Shown: positions 1-13,316, counted from the stretch's first letter. The stretch: 64,000 nucleotides of DNA from Macrotis lagotis (GCF_037893015.1 NC_133658.1:58318483-58382482), one strand, 5' to 3'. The notes: generated by a model from the sequence alone, not told the origin. Numbers and translations: made by a program.

Positions 1-23
1 CACAGACTCTCTATGTCCAATTT

Positions 24-175
24 TTTATTTTAGTTTTTGCAAGGCAATGGGGTTAAGTGGCTTGCCCAAGGCCATACAGCTAGGTCATTATTAAGTGTCT
101 GAGGCCAGATTTGAACCCAGGTACTCTTGACTCCAAGGCTGGTTTTCTTTCCACTACGCCACCTAGCCACTCCCA
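24..175 (-). mobile_element. Marsupial MIR-core tRNA-type SINE (reverse orientation)
   Basis: The stretch runs from a T-rich tail complement through 'gcaaggcaatggggttaagt' to 'ccacctagccactccc', which is the reverse complement of the SINE head. It is near full length and moderately diverged. It lies in the intron upstream of C16orf74 exon 1201-1344. Confidence 0.85.
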
Positions 176-477
176 CAGACTCTACTATCAGAACCCTAGA
201 ATGTCAGAGCTAGTAGGAACCTCAGAGAACATCTCATCCACCACCTGCATTGTCCAAAGAAGATTCAATCTCAGGTAAATTGAGCTTCCCCCGATGGTAT
301 GGCACACTTCACTAAAGTACACTGCCTCATACACTTGGTTGGTACTGTTTGTAAAGAACTGTGTTGGGTCAGAGGAGTCTAGAGGCTTAGAATATAAGGT
401 CACTTGCCCTAGAAAAGACTTTCAGTTGAAAGAAATCTGTAAAAGGGGTAACCAACCATATGATGATAATAATGTTT

Positions 478-690
478 GAAGAAGACTGCACATCAGGGAG
501 GTGATGTCATGACAAGCATGTGAATTGGATTTGAGTGAGGGGGGCTGTGCTAGTCACCAGTCTCGCTTTCTCCTCCAGAGCCATCTGGGGCCAGTGGCCA
601 GATATGGATCAGGACGACTGGAGATGGCCCTGGATGAGAGGCAATCGGGCTTAAGTGACTTGTCCAAAGTCACACAGCCATGATGAACTA
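478..690 (-). mobile_element. Second marsupial SINE type, 5'-truncated copy
   Basis: It contains 'gacaagcatgtgaattggat' and 'agatatggatcaggacgact', blocks that recur at 1966, 2797, 18065, 23522 and 54575. This family shares the tRNA-like head of the short SINE but has a longer unrelated body. It is intronic in C16orf74. Confidence 0.7.
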
Positions 691-783
691 TTCTAAGGGA
701 CCAGTGAAGGGGGAGAAGATGTTGCAAGGCTGACCTTGGGGGGTGTTGGAAGGAAAACATCATCCAGACTTTGCCCTCTTCAG

Positions 784-950
784 ACATAGGTGGCATTGGG
801 AAGCTGGGTGCTTCAGTGGATAGAGCATAGGCCCTGGAGTCAGGAGGACCTGAGTTCAAATACAGCCTCAGATACTTAATAATTACCTCGCTGTGTGGCC
901 TTGGGCAAGTCACTAATCCCACTGCCTAGCAAAAATTAAAAAAAAAAGTA
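784..950 (+). mobile_element. Marsupial MIR-core SINE, forward
   Basis: It runs from a degraded head ('ggtgcttcagtggatagagc') through 'ggagtcaggaggacctgagt' and 'gtggccttgggcaagtcac' to an A-rich tail at about 940. It is intronic in C16orf74. Confidence 0.8.
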
Positions 951-992
951 GGTGGCATACCCAACTGGTCATTTCTGTCCCTTTTCCCCTAA

Positions 993-1451
<459 letters not shown>

Positions 1452-1965
1452 TAGAGATGCCAAACAGTTTCTCAGGCTCCGGGAACAGCTTGCACAGGGC
1501 CCCATCTGTGCAATTTCTTCCTCCGTCTCCTCTCCCTCAACCGGGGTTATTAAAGATTTATTAATGAATCTGCATCCACCTTCACTGCTGGGCCCTTCCC
1601 ACGATTACTAGCCTCAGCAAGATGCGGCGTGTTAAGTAATTAACCAGGCAGCTCCCCTCGGCAGAGGAGAGGATTGATGAATGGGCCTGGCCTTGGGAGC
1701 GAGGAGTGGGACCCCCACTCGGGACGCCCAGAGAATTCTGAATTGGATTTTCATCTCTCCACCCAGCAATGATGCTGCTCTTTCCTCCTCCTCCTCCTCT
1801 TTCTCCTGAAAATATGGCACACCAGGCTCTACTGGGTAGAATGTGCCAGCCCCCCATGCTGCTAAAGTCTTCATGTCCCCAATCTAACTTTTTCCAGGAA
1901 CTGCCCCTCAGGTCCCCAGGACCTGATGGCTTTGCCCTCCTTGGTCAGCCCTGAGGAATAATTTC

Positions 1966-2265
1966 TATCCTTCATTTTCAAAGCAGATCCTGACATCAGG
2001 GAGGTGATTGCCATGACAAGCACATGAGTTAGATTGGAGGGAGGGTTGCCGTGCAAGGTCACCAGCCTCGCTTTCTCCTCCATCTGAGTCCAGTGGCCAG
2101 ATATGAATCAGGACAACTAGAGATAGCCTTGGATGTGAGGCAATCAGGGTTAAGTGACTTGTCCAAGGTCACACAACTAATACGAATCAAGTGTCAGAGG
2201 TTGGATTTGAACTCTTGTCCTCTGGACTCCAAGGCCAGTACTCTCGCCACTGGGCCATCCCCCCC
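1966..2265 (-). mobile_element. Longer marsupial SINE, near complete, reverse
   Basis: It runs from 'cattttcaaagcagatcctg' through 'gacaagcacatgag' and 'ccagtggccagatatgaatc' to 'gccactgggccatcccccc', the reverse complement of the tRNA-like head. The same blocks recur at 2797-3102. Confidence 0.8.
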
Positions 2266-2584
2266 AAGGAATGAGAGGAGATGGACAAGGTGGACAAGGG
2301 TGCAGAGCAGAGAGAAGGAGCAGATCCGGCAGCAGGAGGGAGTAGCCCAGAGCTGACTTCTCCCTCCTGTGAGGTCACTTCAGGAGAGCAAAGGGACTTG
2401 TCCAAGGTCACATAGCCAGTGTGTGGTCAAGTCAGAATCTTCAGGTCTGAGGCTCTTTCCATTCTAGTACAAAGACTCATTTATTCGGTATGTTCTGCCT
2501 AGGAAGAACCCTGTCAGGCCACTGGGGGACAAAGGGATAGTAGAGAACAGAACCTGCCCTGGAAGGCCCTTTAGGACCTCCGTG

Positions 2585-2790
2585 AGGTAACTAGCAACAG
2601 CCATAAGACACAGGACTCAGGAAGACGTGAGTTCAAATCCTACCTCCCACACTTCTTAGCTGTGCCACTCTGGGCAACATCTCAGGCTCAGTTAACTGAC
2701 CTATAAAAGAGGAATAATAATAGCATCTGCCTCGCAAGAATATAAAGGTCAAGTGGGATAATGAATGTTAGATGTTTTATAAACTTTGTG
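2585..2790 (+). repeat. MIR-like SINE fragment
   Basis: It contains 'gtgagttcaaatcctacctc', a degraded 'cagtttcctcatctgtaaaatg' region and 'aggaataataatagcatctg', the pattern of a MIR/THER-type element in forward orientation. Confidence 0.6.
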
Positions 2791-2796
2791 ATGGTG

Positions 2797-3102
2797 TTTG
2801 TCCTTCATTCTTGAAGAAGACCAGGACATCAGGGAAGTGATGTCATGAAAAACAAGCAAATTGAATTTGAGTGAGGGGTACTGTGCTAAGTCTCCAGCCT
2901 CACTTTCTCCACCAGAGCCAGCTGGGTCTGGTGGCCAGATATGGATCCATATAACTGGAGATGGCCCTGGATACGAGGGAATCAGAGTTAAGTGACTTGC
3001 TCAAGGTCACACAGCTAGTAAGCATCTGACACTAAATCTGAACTCTGGTTCTTCTGACTCCTGTGCCAGTGCTCTATCCTCTGCACTACCTAGTCACCTT
3101 GC
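2797..3102 (-). mobile_element. Longer marsupial SINE, near complete, reverse
   Basis: It starts 'tttgtccttcattcttgaag', carries 'accaggacatcagggaagtg' and ends 'cactacctagtcacc'. Layout and orientation are the same as the 1966-2265 copy, 700 bp away. Confidence 0.8.
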
Positions 3103-4167
3103 AAGCAATATTTGTATCGAGATTTGTAGTGGGGGAGAACTGTATACCACTGTCTATGTGACCCTGAGCAAGTCATTTAATTACTCTGGAACCTCAGTTT
3201 CTCCATCTGTAAAATAAGGAGGTTGCACTCAGCATCCTTTAAAGTCCCTTCTCTAGACTGGGAGTCAGTAAACCTAGCTCTACCACCAACTGGTGTCATT
3301 CATTCTATCTCTCCAAGTCTTAAGTTCCTCTGCCCCAAGGTAAGAATAATGATCAGGAAACACCCTGGGGAGATAATTTTGGGGCCTGGGTTTAAATTTA
3401 CAAACTGAGGAACCCAAGGGAAATAAGTTTCCCTCTATGTGCTCTGATTTCCTCCTCTGATGTGACCTCTCCAGAAATAACACTATGTGGGTCTTAACAC
3501 CTCTCAGGCTGCTGGTAGCACTGTGTGTGTCAGACAGGTCATGGATCTAGAGCTTCAGAAACCTATGGAGCTCTAGTCCATACAGTATTGTTGCATGGAA
3601 AAGTCAGGCACAAAGACCCCTAATCACCCCAGGGATAGATGCTCGTTATCTCTCCAAGCAGAGCAGGCAGGAGCAGAGTATCTAGGCACAATCTCTCCTG
3701 GCTGTTTAAAAGCCCTGGCCACAAAGACAGGAGATCCTAGTTCTAGTCTCGTCTTTTGCTATTAAACTACCATGTGACTGTGCTTCCATTTTCCCCCACC
3801 TGGAAAATGAGGGAATTTGACCAGATAATCCCTAAGCTTTCTTCTAATTCTAGGAATCTAAGATATCATGGAAGCTGGAATAAAGCAATCAACTATGGGC
3901 AATGGGTTTATTTTTTTGTCCATGAATAATTTTAATAGGGCCATGTGGAAGCAAGGCAAGTTTATGTTTCTATAATGGTATGAGATAAATAGATGGTTTG
4001 GAATGAAGAGCCAGGCTCCAGGAAAACATGGAAGACTCTTGCCAGGTTATCCCCTAAGTTACCAGGGATCCTTCTAAAGGAGTATTTGTGAAACAAAGAA
4101 TAATGCCACTACTCAGAGGCACCAGGGAAAACCAGAAAGAACTGAGACCAGACAATCTTTCTTTCTG

Positions 4168-4236
4168 AACTTTTTTCTTTAGTTTTTGCAAGGCAATGGG
4201 GTTAAGTGACTTGTCAATGGTCGCACAAGAGACCAG
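4168..4236 (-). mobile_element. SINE tail fragment, reverse
   Basis: Only the 3' part ('agtttttgcaaggcaatggg', 'gttaagtgacttgtcaatgg') is present; the head is missing. It lies just before the acceptor of the C16orf74 last exon. Confidence 0.7.
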
Positions 4237-4304
4237 ACAATCTCAAGGGGGTACAGCCTTGGAGCTTTGATATTTACAGGTGTTGCTTTTCCCTCTCTCC
4301 CTAG

Positions 4305-4363
4305 TGTGGCAGGATGAGGCTGTGTCTTACTCTGATGATGGAGAAATGGATATCGAACCCTGA
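4305..4363 (+). CDS. C16orf74: C16orf74 / calcimembrin orthologue, last coding exon
   Basis: The exon follows a pyrimidine tract and 'tccctag' acceptor. Joined to the G left over from exon 1201-1344 it encodes VWQDEAVSYSDDGEMDIEP and a TGA stop. The human protein ends with the same acidic pattern (VW-x-DE, then DDGE-x-D near the C-terminus). The two in-window exons together encode 67 residues. The acidic tail follows the calcineurin docking motifs; no catalytic domain is expected or seen. Confidence 0.9.
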
Positions 4364-5010
4364 GAAGACAAACCAAAGATGACACATCCTTGGCACCTTC
4401 TCTGATGGTTCTCTCTGAGGGAAGAAGACTGTTCTCTCTTTCTTCCCACAGTATGGCCTCCTGCTTAGCTTCTTCTGGTCTCCAGATGCCCCAACGGTGA
4501 CATGCCCCACTGGGTGAAATCCATTAAGTCTGTTGGATCAATGGAGTCATTCAGTGCTGAAGGAAAAGGACACAAAAGTGGGAAAAGATCAAGGCACCTT
4601 CCTTGACCAAGTCAAAGGCCAACAACAACAGAAGATCGGATGAAGAGAGTCAGGCTCATTAAACCTTGCGACTCTCTACCAGTGCCAGTGTGAAAAAAAG
4701 AAAGGGGGAAAATCCAATGGACCATAGTGGAATCTCCCATAATCTGATGGGATTTTTCTCCACTAGCAAGCCACACATCTGTACCCCGTGTCATGGGACC
4801 CTTCCAAGTGTGATGTGCCACAAGAAACAGATTATGTAATGTGGCTATGAATAAGACCTTGAAAGTCAAATTTTTTTTTAATGTTTTACAAGTATTGAGA
4901 AAGGTTAAATATGGTTTATAAATTGAAGATCTGAATTTGGTGAGGTTTTGGGGTTGGTTGTTTTGGGGTTTGGGGTTTTTTCATTACAAATAAATAACGT
5001 CTGAAACATA
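4364..5010 (+). other. C16orf74: Probable C16orf74 3'UTR
   Basis: The sequence after the stop has no SINE and no coding signal. An AATAAA hexamer at 4989-4994 is a reasonable poly(A) signal, giving a 3'UTR of about 0.65 kb. The true end is not proven by sequence alone. Confidence 0.45.
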
Positions 5011-5394
5011 CTATGAATGTCACTTCCTGGGTTGGTATGTTGAAAGAGGTCACACAAGGCAGGCCTTAAGATGAGAGGGAATGTGGCTATCAAAGACTAA
5101 AGTCCTGACTCTGCCATCGTGTGACCAGAGTTCTCTCTCTGGGCTTCATCTTCCTCAGAAATCAGAGTTACTTCCCAATGTCCCTGCCAACTTAACTAGT
5201 CAGTGTTCCAGAGTTCTTTCTGGCTTTGATATCCTATTTGTCTTAAGTAACAGTCAATCAATCTAACATTGGAATCAAACATAGGTCCCTATAGGATGCC
5301 TTCCCTGATTCTCTATTAAGAAGCTAAACATGGTTCCCTTTATTCAGTTTCTATTTACACCCCCAACACATGGGAAGAACCCAGTAAATGGGTG

Positions 5395-5580
5395 ATACAA
5401 TGATAAGAACACTAAATTTATAATCAGATAGCATAAGCTTGAATTCTAACTCTTCTACCTACAAACTCTGTAATCTTGATCAAATAACCTAGGACTCAGT
5501 TTCTCCCTCTGTAAAATGAAGAGATTGGACTAGATGACTCCTAAGATACTTACCAGTTCTAAAATTCTATGATTCTTAAA
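5395..5580 (+). repeat. MIR-like SINE fragment
   Basis: It has the forward MIR layout: 'taagcttgaattctaactct', 'ctcagtttctccctctgtaa', 'aatgaagagattggactaga'. Confidence 0.6.
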
Positions 5581-5631
5581 ATAGTAAATCACTTTTCTCC
5601 CAGATTTCCTTCCAGTCTTTGTTCACACCTT

Positions 5632-5716
5632 TAAATATATATATATATATGATTATAACATTTTATATATATATATGATTATAACATTATATATATATAT
5701 ATATATATATATATTC
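5632..5716. repeat. (TA)n microsatellite cluster
   Basis: Three TA runs are separated by two copies of 'tgattataacatt', so the tract looks like a compound unit duplicated once. Confidence 0.85.
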
Positions 5717-6774
5717 TGTACTCTATTTTCTTCACTAGACATAGTTCCATATTCATAGATTTTCCATTTGTTCACCTAGTGCTCAAATCTGACATTTTCC
5801 CTAACTCAATTCCCTTCCATTGAGTTATAAGGGGAAAACATGGGGGCAGAGAGGGCAGGGGGAATTGTATTTCAACTAGTTCCCTCCTATGAAGACTTTG
5901 AGAGGGTCCATTTCTAAAGGCTATCCTAATTGAATATACCTAGAAATTCAATTCATGACCCCCTTTCTCTCTTGGAAATTTCCCATCAGCATTCTATAAA
6001 GGAACTTCTTAAGTATATAGTGAGAAGACTCTGGCTTTGATATCAGGAGATGTGAATTCAAGTCCTGGACTGTGTTCTTTCCACATGGTCACTGTGGGTC
6101 ACATTCTCCTCACCTGTAAAATGAGGTGGTTGGAAGAAATGATCTCTTCATTCCTTTCTAGTTTTATCATTACTTACCTAACCGTGGTTTAATTGGGTTG
6201 GGCGTTTGCCAAAGGGAGACACAAGGGAAGATAGGTGTGATTATAAACATTAGCTAAGACAACAATATGAGCTTAGCAACAGACTGCAAGTCTGCCTTCT
6301 GAGGATCAGCCCAGGAAAGTTGGGGCAAAGGCTTATCATCAGAAGGTTGGCCCTCAGATGGTGATGCAATTAAGTCGGAGGAGCCACAAACTGCCTTGGC
6401 AGAAAGTGCCCCTGCCACTGATCACAGATTCTTATACCCTGATGTTAGTAAGACACAGTGCTATGAGACATATGGGAAGGGACTTAAAAGGATGGGCTTC
6501 TGGGAGCTTCCTATGTGGCCAAGTGGACAGCTGCAGAGGACCCAGAAACTGGAAGAAGCCCAGGGTAGGTGCTACTATCCATAAAGAGCCAATCCTAAGG
6601 ACTTGGAAGGAGAAAAGGATTTCATCACCTGGCTCAGGGTAAGTCAACCTCACTGTATTTCTTTCACTAGCCGAGTTGACAGATGGAACTGGGAAAGCTG
6701 GCACATGAGATTAAGCCACCTTCTTTTTTTTTTAAATGACCCTTTCTTCGAAACTATCAGCTTTGCTATTAAGG

Positions 6775-6950
6775 TTGAATTCCAGACACTAGCTATATGA
6801 CCCTGGTCAAATCACAAAACTCTGTCTGCCTCAGTTTCCTCATTTGTAAAATGGAAATAATAAAAGCGCCTACCTCACAAAATTGTTATGAAGATGAAAT
6901 GAGATAATATTTGTAAGGCACTAGATAAATAAATGCTAGTCATTGTTGTT
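6775..6950 (+). repeat. MIR-like SINE fragment
   Basis: It contains 'ctcagtttcctcatttgtaa', 'aatggaaataataaaagcgc' and 'gaagatgaaatgagataata', the standard order of a forward MIR 3' half. Confidence 0.7.
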
Positions 6951-7061
6951 ATTGTTGTTGTTGTTATCCCAGTCAACTCTGGAACACACTCTGGGCATGG
7001 CACTTCCTCTTCTAATTCTCAGTTTATTCTTAGATAATAGGAAATGATTGGACAATATGAC

Positions 7062-7214
7062 TTTTTTGTTAGTTTTTGCAAGACAATGGGGTTAAGTGAC
7101 TTGCCCAAGGTCACACAGCTAGGTAATTATTGAGTGTCTGAGGCCGGATTTGAACTCAGATCCTCCTGACTCCAGGGCCGGTGCTCTATCCACTGTGCCA
7201 CCTAGCTGCCCCAG
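7062..7214 (-). mobile_element. Marsupial MIR-core SINE, full length, reverse
   Basis: It runs from 'agtttttgcaagacaatggg' to 'tgccacctagctgcccc', with clear 'aaggtcacacagctaggtaa' and 'ctccagggccggtgctctat' blocks. Confidence 0.9.
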
Positions 7215-7440
7215 GCAGTGTAATTTTAAGGTCTTTATTGGTTCTGACTATTTGCTAAAATCCTTTCCTATCCTTGATACATATAGTATTCTATTAGGTG
7301 TGCCCCTGGGAATATTTTTTAAAGGAAAATAATTATTCAATACTTAATCATAAGTATTTGTCAGATGAACTAAAGATCATTAGTTATTTAAATTACTTTA
7401 AAATAAACAATAAAACTTTGCTTGAAAAAATAGATTTTTG

Positions 7441-7600
7441 GGGGCAGCTAGGTGGCACAGTGGATAAAGCACCGGCCCTGGAGGTAGGAGTACCTGGGTT
7501 CAAATCCGGTCTCAGACACTCAATAATTACCTAGCTGTGTGGCCTTGGGCAAGCCACTTAACCCCCATTTGCCTTGCAAAAACCTTAAAAAAAAAAGTTT
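7441..7600 (+). mobile_element. Marsupial MIR-core SINE, full length, forward, with target site duplication
   Basis: The head 'gggcagctaggtggcacagt' through an A-rich tail is complete. It is flanked by a direct repeat 'aaaaatagatttt' (about 7427-7439 and 7607-7619), the mark of L1-driven insertion. Confidence 0.9.
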
Positions 7601-8639
7601 TTTTAAAAAAATAGATTTTGTCTTAATTAAAAATAAGACCCAAAATGCCAGACTTTTTTTGAAGATACATATTCATATCTCTGCATCTAGCTTAGATTTT
7701 TGTATTCAAATGTCCTGTCCAGCTCTATCATTTTTTTTTTGTTATTAAACCCCTTTTTTCTCTAACATTCTACAGGCATAACTGGGAGAGCCAATAAGGT
7801 TTGTTACCCCCAACTTCTCACTTCTAGGAATTTTTTCTAGCCCCCTTCTTTTATTTCTCCTCTCCTAGAGCAGGACTACTGCTCTCTTACCTCCTTTTGC
7901 CTTTAGGAAAGTTTCTGTTATCAGTCATTTATACCTCAGTATGAATTACTTAAAAAATCAATACTCAAATTAATTTTTAAAAAATCAATACTCAGAAGCT
8001 CAAGAGTATTTGTATTTCAAGCCTGTCTCTTACTCAGGAATTTAGGGAATCGGGATACCCTTCAGCTCCTAGGATTTTTCCCTCAATATGCATCGATGGA
8101 GATGCTGGAGATGAAAGAGCACTATCAGTATGATGGTTTTGTGCTGCCTACACTTTCCCTCAGTGTATGAACCTGGTCATGTCAACCCTTTGAAACTGGA
8201 TCAGACCTCAGAACTCCACTGCAGAAGGTGAGGGACACAATACCATCCCTGGCCTACAGAACAGAAAGATACTGCTTGCCAAGCAGTGCCAGGGATGGCG
8301 AGTGGACTTGTGGTTTCATTATTACTGGTGTAGGGAACTCCCCATTGACATATGCAGATCAACACCTTCTCAGCTATTTAGCTATTTAGAAAGCTGCCGA
8401 GAGCGTGTGGAGGTTAAGACATTTGATCTTGGAGTGTCAGAGGGAGGCAGGACTTGAACATTTCTTCCTGGTTTCTTGGCTGACTGCTAGGATAGAGATG
8501 CAATGATAAAAAAAAAATTCTATGTTCCCAATTTTGTACCTTTAATAGAAGAATTCAAAGAAATTGGCTTGGGTGAACCTTCTTGTAAACAAGAGAAGTA
8601 GGCATCCTGAAGTACCATGTGCTATCGCTATCAGCTAGA

Positions 8640-8890
8640 AGAGAGGACTCTTAACCACTTTTGTGTCATGAAGCCCTTTGGCAGTCTGAGGAAATCTGTG
8701 AGGCCCCTCTCAGGGTTGCCTGCATTCATAATTGAAGAAAACACTAAATTTCAGTTAGAGGTTAGTGAAAATAAAGATGTAATTGTTTTCCCAGTCAACT
8801 TTATGGAACCCCTGAAGTATGTTCATAGACCCTTAGGGATTTCTGGAACTCAGAACAGGAACCTTTGGACTAGATAATCCCTAGAGTTTT
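8640..8890 (+). mobile_element. Old interspersed repeat, possibly a non-autonomous DNA transposon
   Basis: It begins 'ttaaccacttttgtgtcatg' and includes 'ccctttggcagtctg'. Related text with the same opening idea occurs at 55535-55725 and 59165-59335. Family assignment is uncertain. Confidence 0.4.
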
Positions 8891-11800
8891 ACCAGTTAAT
8901 TCTTTGATTCTTAATTATTTCTGACCTTTGAGTTGCAGGGAGGTGGGAGATCCATAGTAGAGGTCTTAATTTTACATTCCACCCACCAGGATTCAGGAAA
9001 GAAAATGGTATCATAGATCGAGTTTGTACTTTAATCTAAATCAACCACAAGAAGACCTTTCTTTAGGGTACTAGGAATAGGGTGGATTAACTGCCCCCAA
9101 ACTATATAATCCCCACTGTCTCACAATGAGACAGAACAAGCATTTGACTCAAGAAAGATGGCAGCTTGGTGAAAGGACTTGGTTTAACAGCTAGGGGTAG
9201 AGTGAAAGACCTAGGTCTTTTCCAACTAAAAGTAGCCCCCAAACTCACAACCCTTATAAGAGCTCTTCCTGTGCCCACCCCCTTCTTAGAGATCTCCTCC
9301 CCAAATTCCTTTTTACCAAATTTATTATTTCATTGGCATAGGGAATACCACTATATAAACTCTTTTCTACCAATGCAGTTATATAGTCTTTGAGAGTTTA
9401 CCTGGGGGCAGTACAAGGCTGGAGAGCTGCCTCAGGGCTTGCTCAGCTAGGATCATACAATCAGTGTGTATGAGGGGCAGAACTTGAAAAACCAGGTCTT
9501 CCTAAATCAGGAACTGCCTCTTTATCAATTGAACCAACGTGTCAAACTTCAAAAGAAGCAGAGATCCCTAATCATCACACAAAGGGGGACACCTCTATGT
9601 CACCCCACCATGCTTCTCCCTGTTGACCTTTCTCATCATGTCAGCCTGTCAAGGTTTCTCTTGTCTTTTTTTTTCTTAACGTCTCCTTAATGAAATGATC
9701 TCAGGTGACCCGAGTCTCTGGAGAACAAAGCTCAAGAGAGGAGGGGAACTGCTAAGAACTCAGGTTTAAGAACACAATTCAGAATAACACCATTAGAGAA
9801 GCAAAAGGAGAGTCATGGAAACAGATCATTGTGGTGCCACTGAGAGCTCTCTGGAGAGCTCAGATGGTAAAAAGATGAGTATGAAAGACAAGAGGGAAGT
9901 ACAATGAAGACATCATTAAAAAAAAAAAGAGGGGCATATGATTGTAAGAAAGGCAGGAAAAAACCAAGAACCAGAATTATTTGCAAAATCCTGACAACAA
10001 AAGGTATTTTTTAAAAGCTTATGTTTGGGGGATTATAAAACCAAGGAAATGATAACAGCTGGGAGGGAAGATTGAGGGGGGAACCCCTGCTTGAGACAAA
10101 TAGTTCAATGTTAAAAGGAGATTTCTCTTTTTTTTTTGCTTCTGTTCTTTCTATCAAGGAGAATAAGTTTGAAACAGCTAAAATAAGGAAGAAAAAATGA
10201 TTCCTTGGGAATTGAAATCTAAGATAGGAGAAGAAAAGGCAAAGCACCTAGCTGTTCAAAATGAGTTTAAATCACCTGGCAAATTGCATCCCAAGGGGAT
10301 GAAAAGGTTTGGGGGGGGATGTGATAGGTAAATGGCTAATCTTTGAAAAAAAATATCCCTGCCTGGCTGCACAGTTTGGGGAAGGGAGGAAGGAGAATTC
10401 TGGGGGAGGCTTTGAATTGGGGAAGCCAAGGAGCCCCTCAAACAGCTCTGGGGCTGTTGTGTTAGAAGCTGTATTTCCGGAGGACCCCTGCCCAGAGGCC
10501 CCAGGACCGCCATGCTCCTTGCTCCAGTTCCCTTTAGTCTGGCTGGCCCCTGGTCTCCATTTGTTTGTAATCCTCTGCTCTTTATTCTAAGCTTTTAGTA
10601 CCCATGGTAACAGGAGCAGAGCGGGGAGGGAAGGAGGTGAGTGTGCTGAGCCCACTCTTCCCCCCACCCCATGAGGCCTGCACCAGAGGCAGCTTATTGA
10701 CACAAGGATGCCTGCTTCTTCCAGAGAAAAGTAGGGGGTGAGGGGGGTAGCAAGGCTGTCCTGGCTGGCAGAAGGTCTGCCCTCAGCTGTTCCTGCAAAG
10801 CTTCATTCAGATGCTAACACAGAGCTGTCTCTCTCCCACCTTGCAGGGCCAGATCTTACCTGGTAATTCAGCAAGCTTAAAAAGCTAGGCATGGGAAAAT
10901 GGTAATAGAGGGCCTATTGGTCTAGTCTGCATCTGGAGTGTGTCTGCTTATTAGAGATAAAGAGGCCCATTTCCGCTGATGGCTGCTGCTTTCCTTTCCT
11001 TACAATAAAGATTGTGACTTTCTGCTCCATTTGTGTCTTCTTGTGTGTGTGTTTTTTTAGTCTGCCCCCCTCTTTTTTTTCCTTGGCCAACCAAGTCCCT
11101 ATAGTGGCCTTAACTTCTAGTTTTGAGTCATAATAGACCCATATGGGACTTGGGATGCTACAGAACCAACTGATCATGATACAGACAGGGCTTCCCCTCA
11201 GGGAGCTGACATGCCAGAGCTGAGTTTCCTTCTGAAAGGGTCCCTGTACCTCCCTGGCCTCTTCCAGTGATATGTGACTGCAGATGTCCTGGTCTACCAC
11301 TCCAGGGTCCGGTGATAATGCCATTCCTCTCGTGGGACTGTGTTCCCTTCCAATTCCAGCTCCTGCCTCCCAGGGGGACAGGTTATCAGATGTTCCTCCT
11401 AAACTGAATTTACAGAAACCTGGTTTTTGGAGGTCAAGAGCGTGAAGGCAATTTTAATCAGATCTGGAATTTCTATCCTGCAACCTGCTACTTACTTGAC
11501 CACGTGATATTGGAGAAATCACTTTCCCTCTCTGGACCTTAATTTCTCCAGTTACAAATTGGGAGGGACCTAGGCGATGACTTTGAAGGTCACTTTCAGT
11601 TCTAGGATTCTTTCCGTTTTTTTTAATCCAAAGATTTAATCCCAAAGTCTTCCTTTTCAATTTTGTTTCCCTTTTCATGGACTGTGTTTAAAGCTCCTTT
11701 AATATAAAAAAGCAAAGTGGATTAATTAAGTACAATTTTTAAAAGCTTTTTAAGGAAAGTAAAATGTAAAGAACTTAGTCAACGGTATGTGAAGAAAAAA

Positions 11801-12574
11801 TAAATGGGAAAAGTATCATACAATGAGACTTAACCTTGACCCTGATGTGACATAAGAAGATTCCCAGGTTCCAAGAAGAGAGAGGTAGGACTTCGGTACC
11901 AGGAAAGAGAACTCATCAGTAATCTTGGGGAGGGGGGAGAAAAGTGTGAAAACAGATGGAAATTTAATTTTTTAATGACAGCAGCAGATGGCAAAAGACA
12001 CAAAAGTGTATTCACACCATGTCGGAGCCATTTATAGAATGAACGGCTGGCACCGCTGGTAATGCATATCAATAGGGTTTGTGTTATCACTCCCCTGTGA
12101 AATGGAGGAGAGGAGCAGTATTTGGAGCCTGAGGATTGTGATCTTCTCTCTGGGTGAACTTCAAAAAATAGAAAAGCTGGCACTCCTGGGAGGAACTTGG
12201 ACTCAGTGCCAGGCTGAGCCACAGGTAGGTGGGGAATACCTGTGGCGGCATGGTGGATGCCAGCTGCCCAATTACTGGCTCTGCTTGGTAATCCCTGCCT
12301 CTCTCGCAGCTTGGGCCCAGGGAAAGAAGAATTAGACTGTGAGGAGATATTTTCCACCTTGTATTCCTGGGTTGCCAATCATTTCTTCCTAATGCGTACC
12401 TTCCCCCAACTTACAACCACTCCTCTTTTTAACTGCTGATTATCTACCCAATCCAACAAACATTAGAATGTCCCCATATGTAGACATGGGCTACAGGCTG
12501 GAGGAGAACAGAAAGAAAGACATTTCTTGCCATTTATTTGTTCAATAAATAATAATTAAATACCTACTGTGTCC

Positions 12575-12800
12575 CAGGGTGGTGCGATGGATAGAGTGCT
12601 AGACCTGGATCAGAAAGACTCATTTTCCTGAGTTCAAATCTGGCCTCAGACACTTATTGGTAGTGTGATCATGGGCAGCCACTTCACCCTGTTTGCCTCA
12701 GTTTCTTCATCTTTCAAATGAGTTGGAGAAGAAAATGGCAACCCCTCCAGTATCTCTGGCAAGACACCCTCAAAAGGAATTATGAAGAGTCAGGTATGAC
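12575..12800 (+). mobile_element. Third marsupial tRNA-type SINE, forward
   Basis: The head resembles the other SINEs ('gatggatagagtgctagacc') but the body has 'ctcagtttcttcatctttca', 'ggagaagaaaatggcaaccc' and ends 'gaagagtcaggtatgactga'. A second copy of this type is at 55170-55412. Confidence 0.75.
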
Positions 12801-13316
12801 TGAGCCACCACAACCAGAGTGACCAGAATCAAGAGCAAGATCTTGGTTAGGATCTTTGATTTATGAACTAAGGATGACTGAAGATCATCTCTTTCACAGT
12901 AACAAATCCTGTGGAGGATGATGGAAGTCAGGGAATCAACCCATTTACTAAGCATCTATGGTGTGCTAGGTGCTGTGGGGGATGAGAGGAGACAAGTCAA
13001 TCCCCACTTTCAAGGACTTCAGTCTAATGCGAGAAGCAAAATGCAATGATGCCCAAATAAGATATACACAAGATGAATTGAAGGTAGTTTCAGAAGGAAG
13101 GCATTAAGATTAAGAACTGGCAAAGACTTCTTGTAGAAGATAGGACTTCAGTTGAGACTCGAAAGAAAACAGGGAAGGCAGAGGTGGAGTTGAGGAGGGA
13201 GTATATTGCAGGCCAATGGGGCACAGTCATGGGGAATACCAGGAGATAGGAGGTAGCAGAATAACAAAGAGGCCATGTACCTGGATAGCAGAGTATGTGG
13301 AGGAGAGGAAGGTATA

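Noticed and set aside
11830-12378. 182-codon minus-strand frame
   Set aside because: No splice context, repeats or recognisable protein features; composition looks non-coding.
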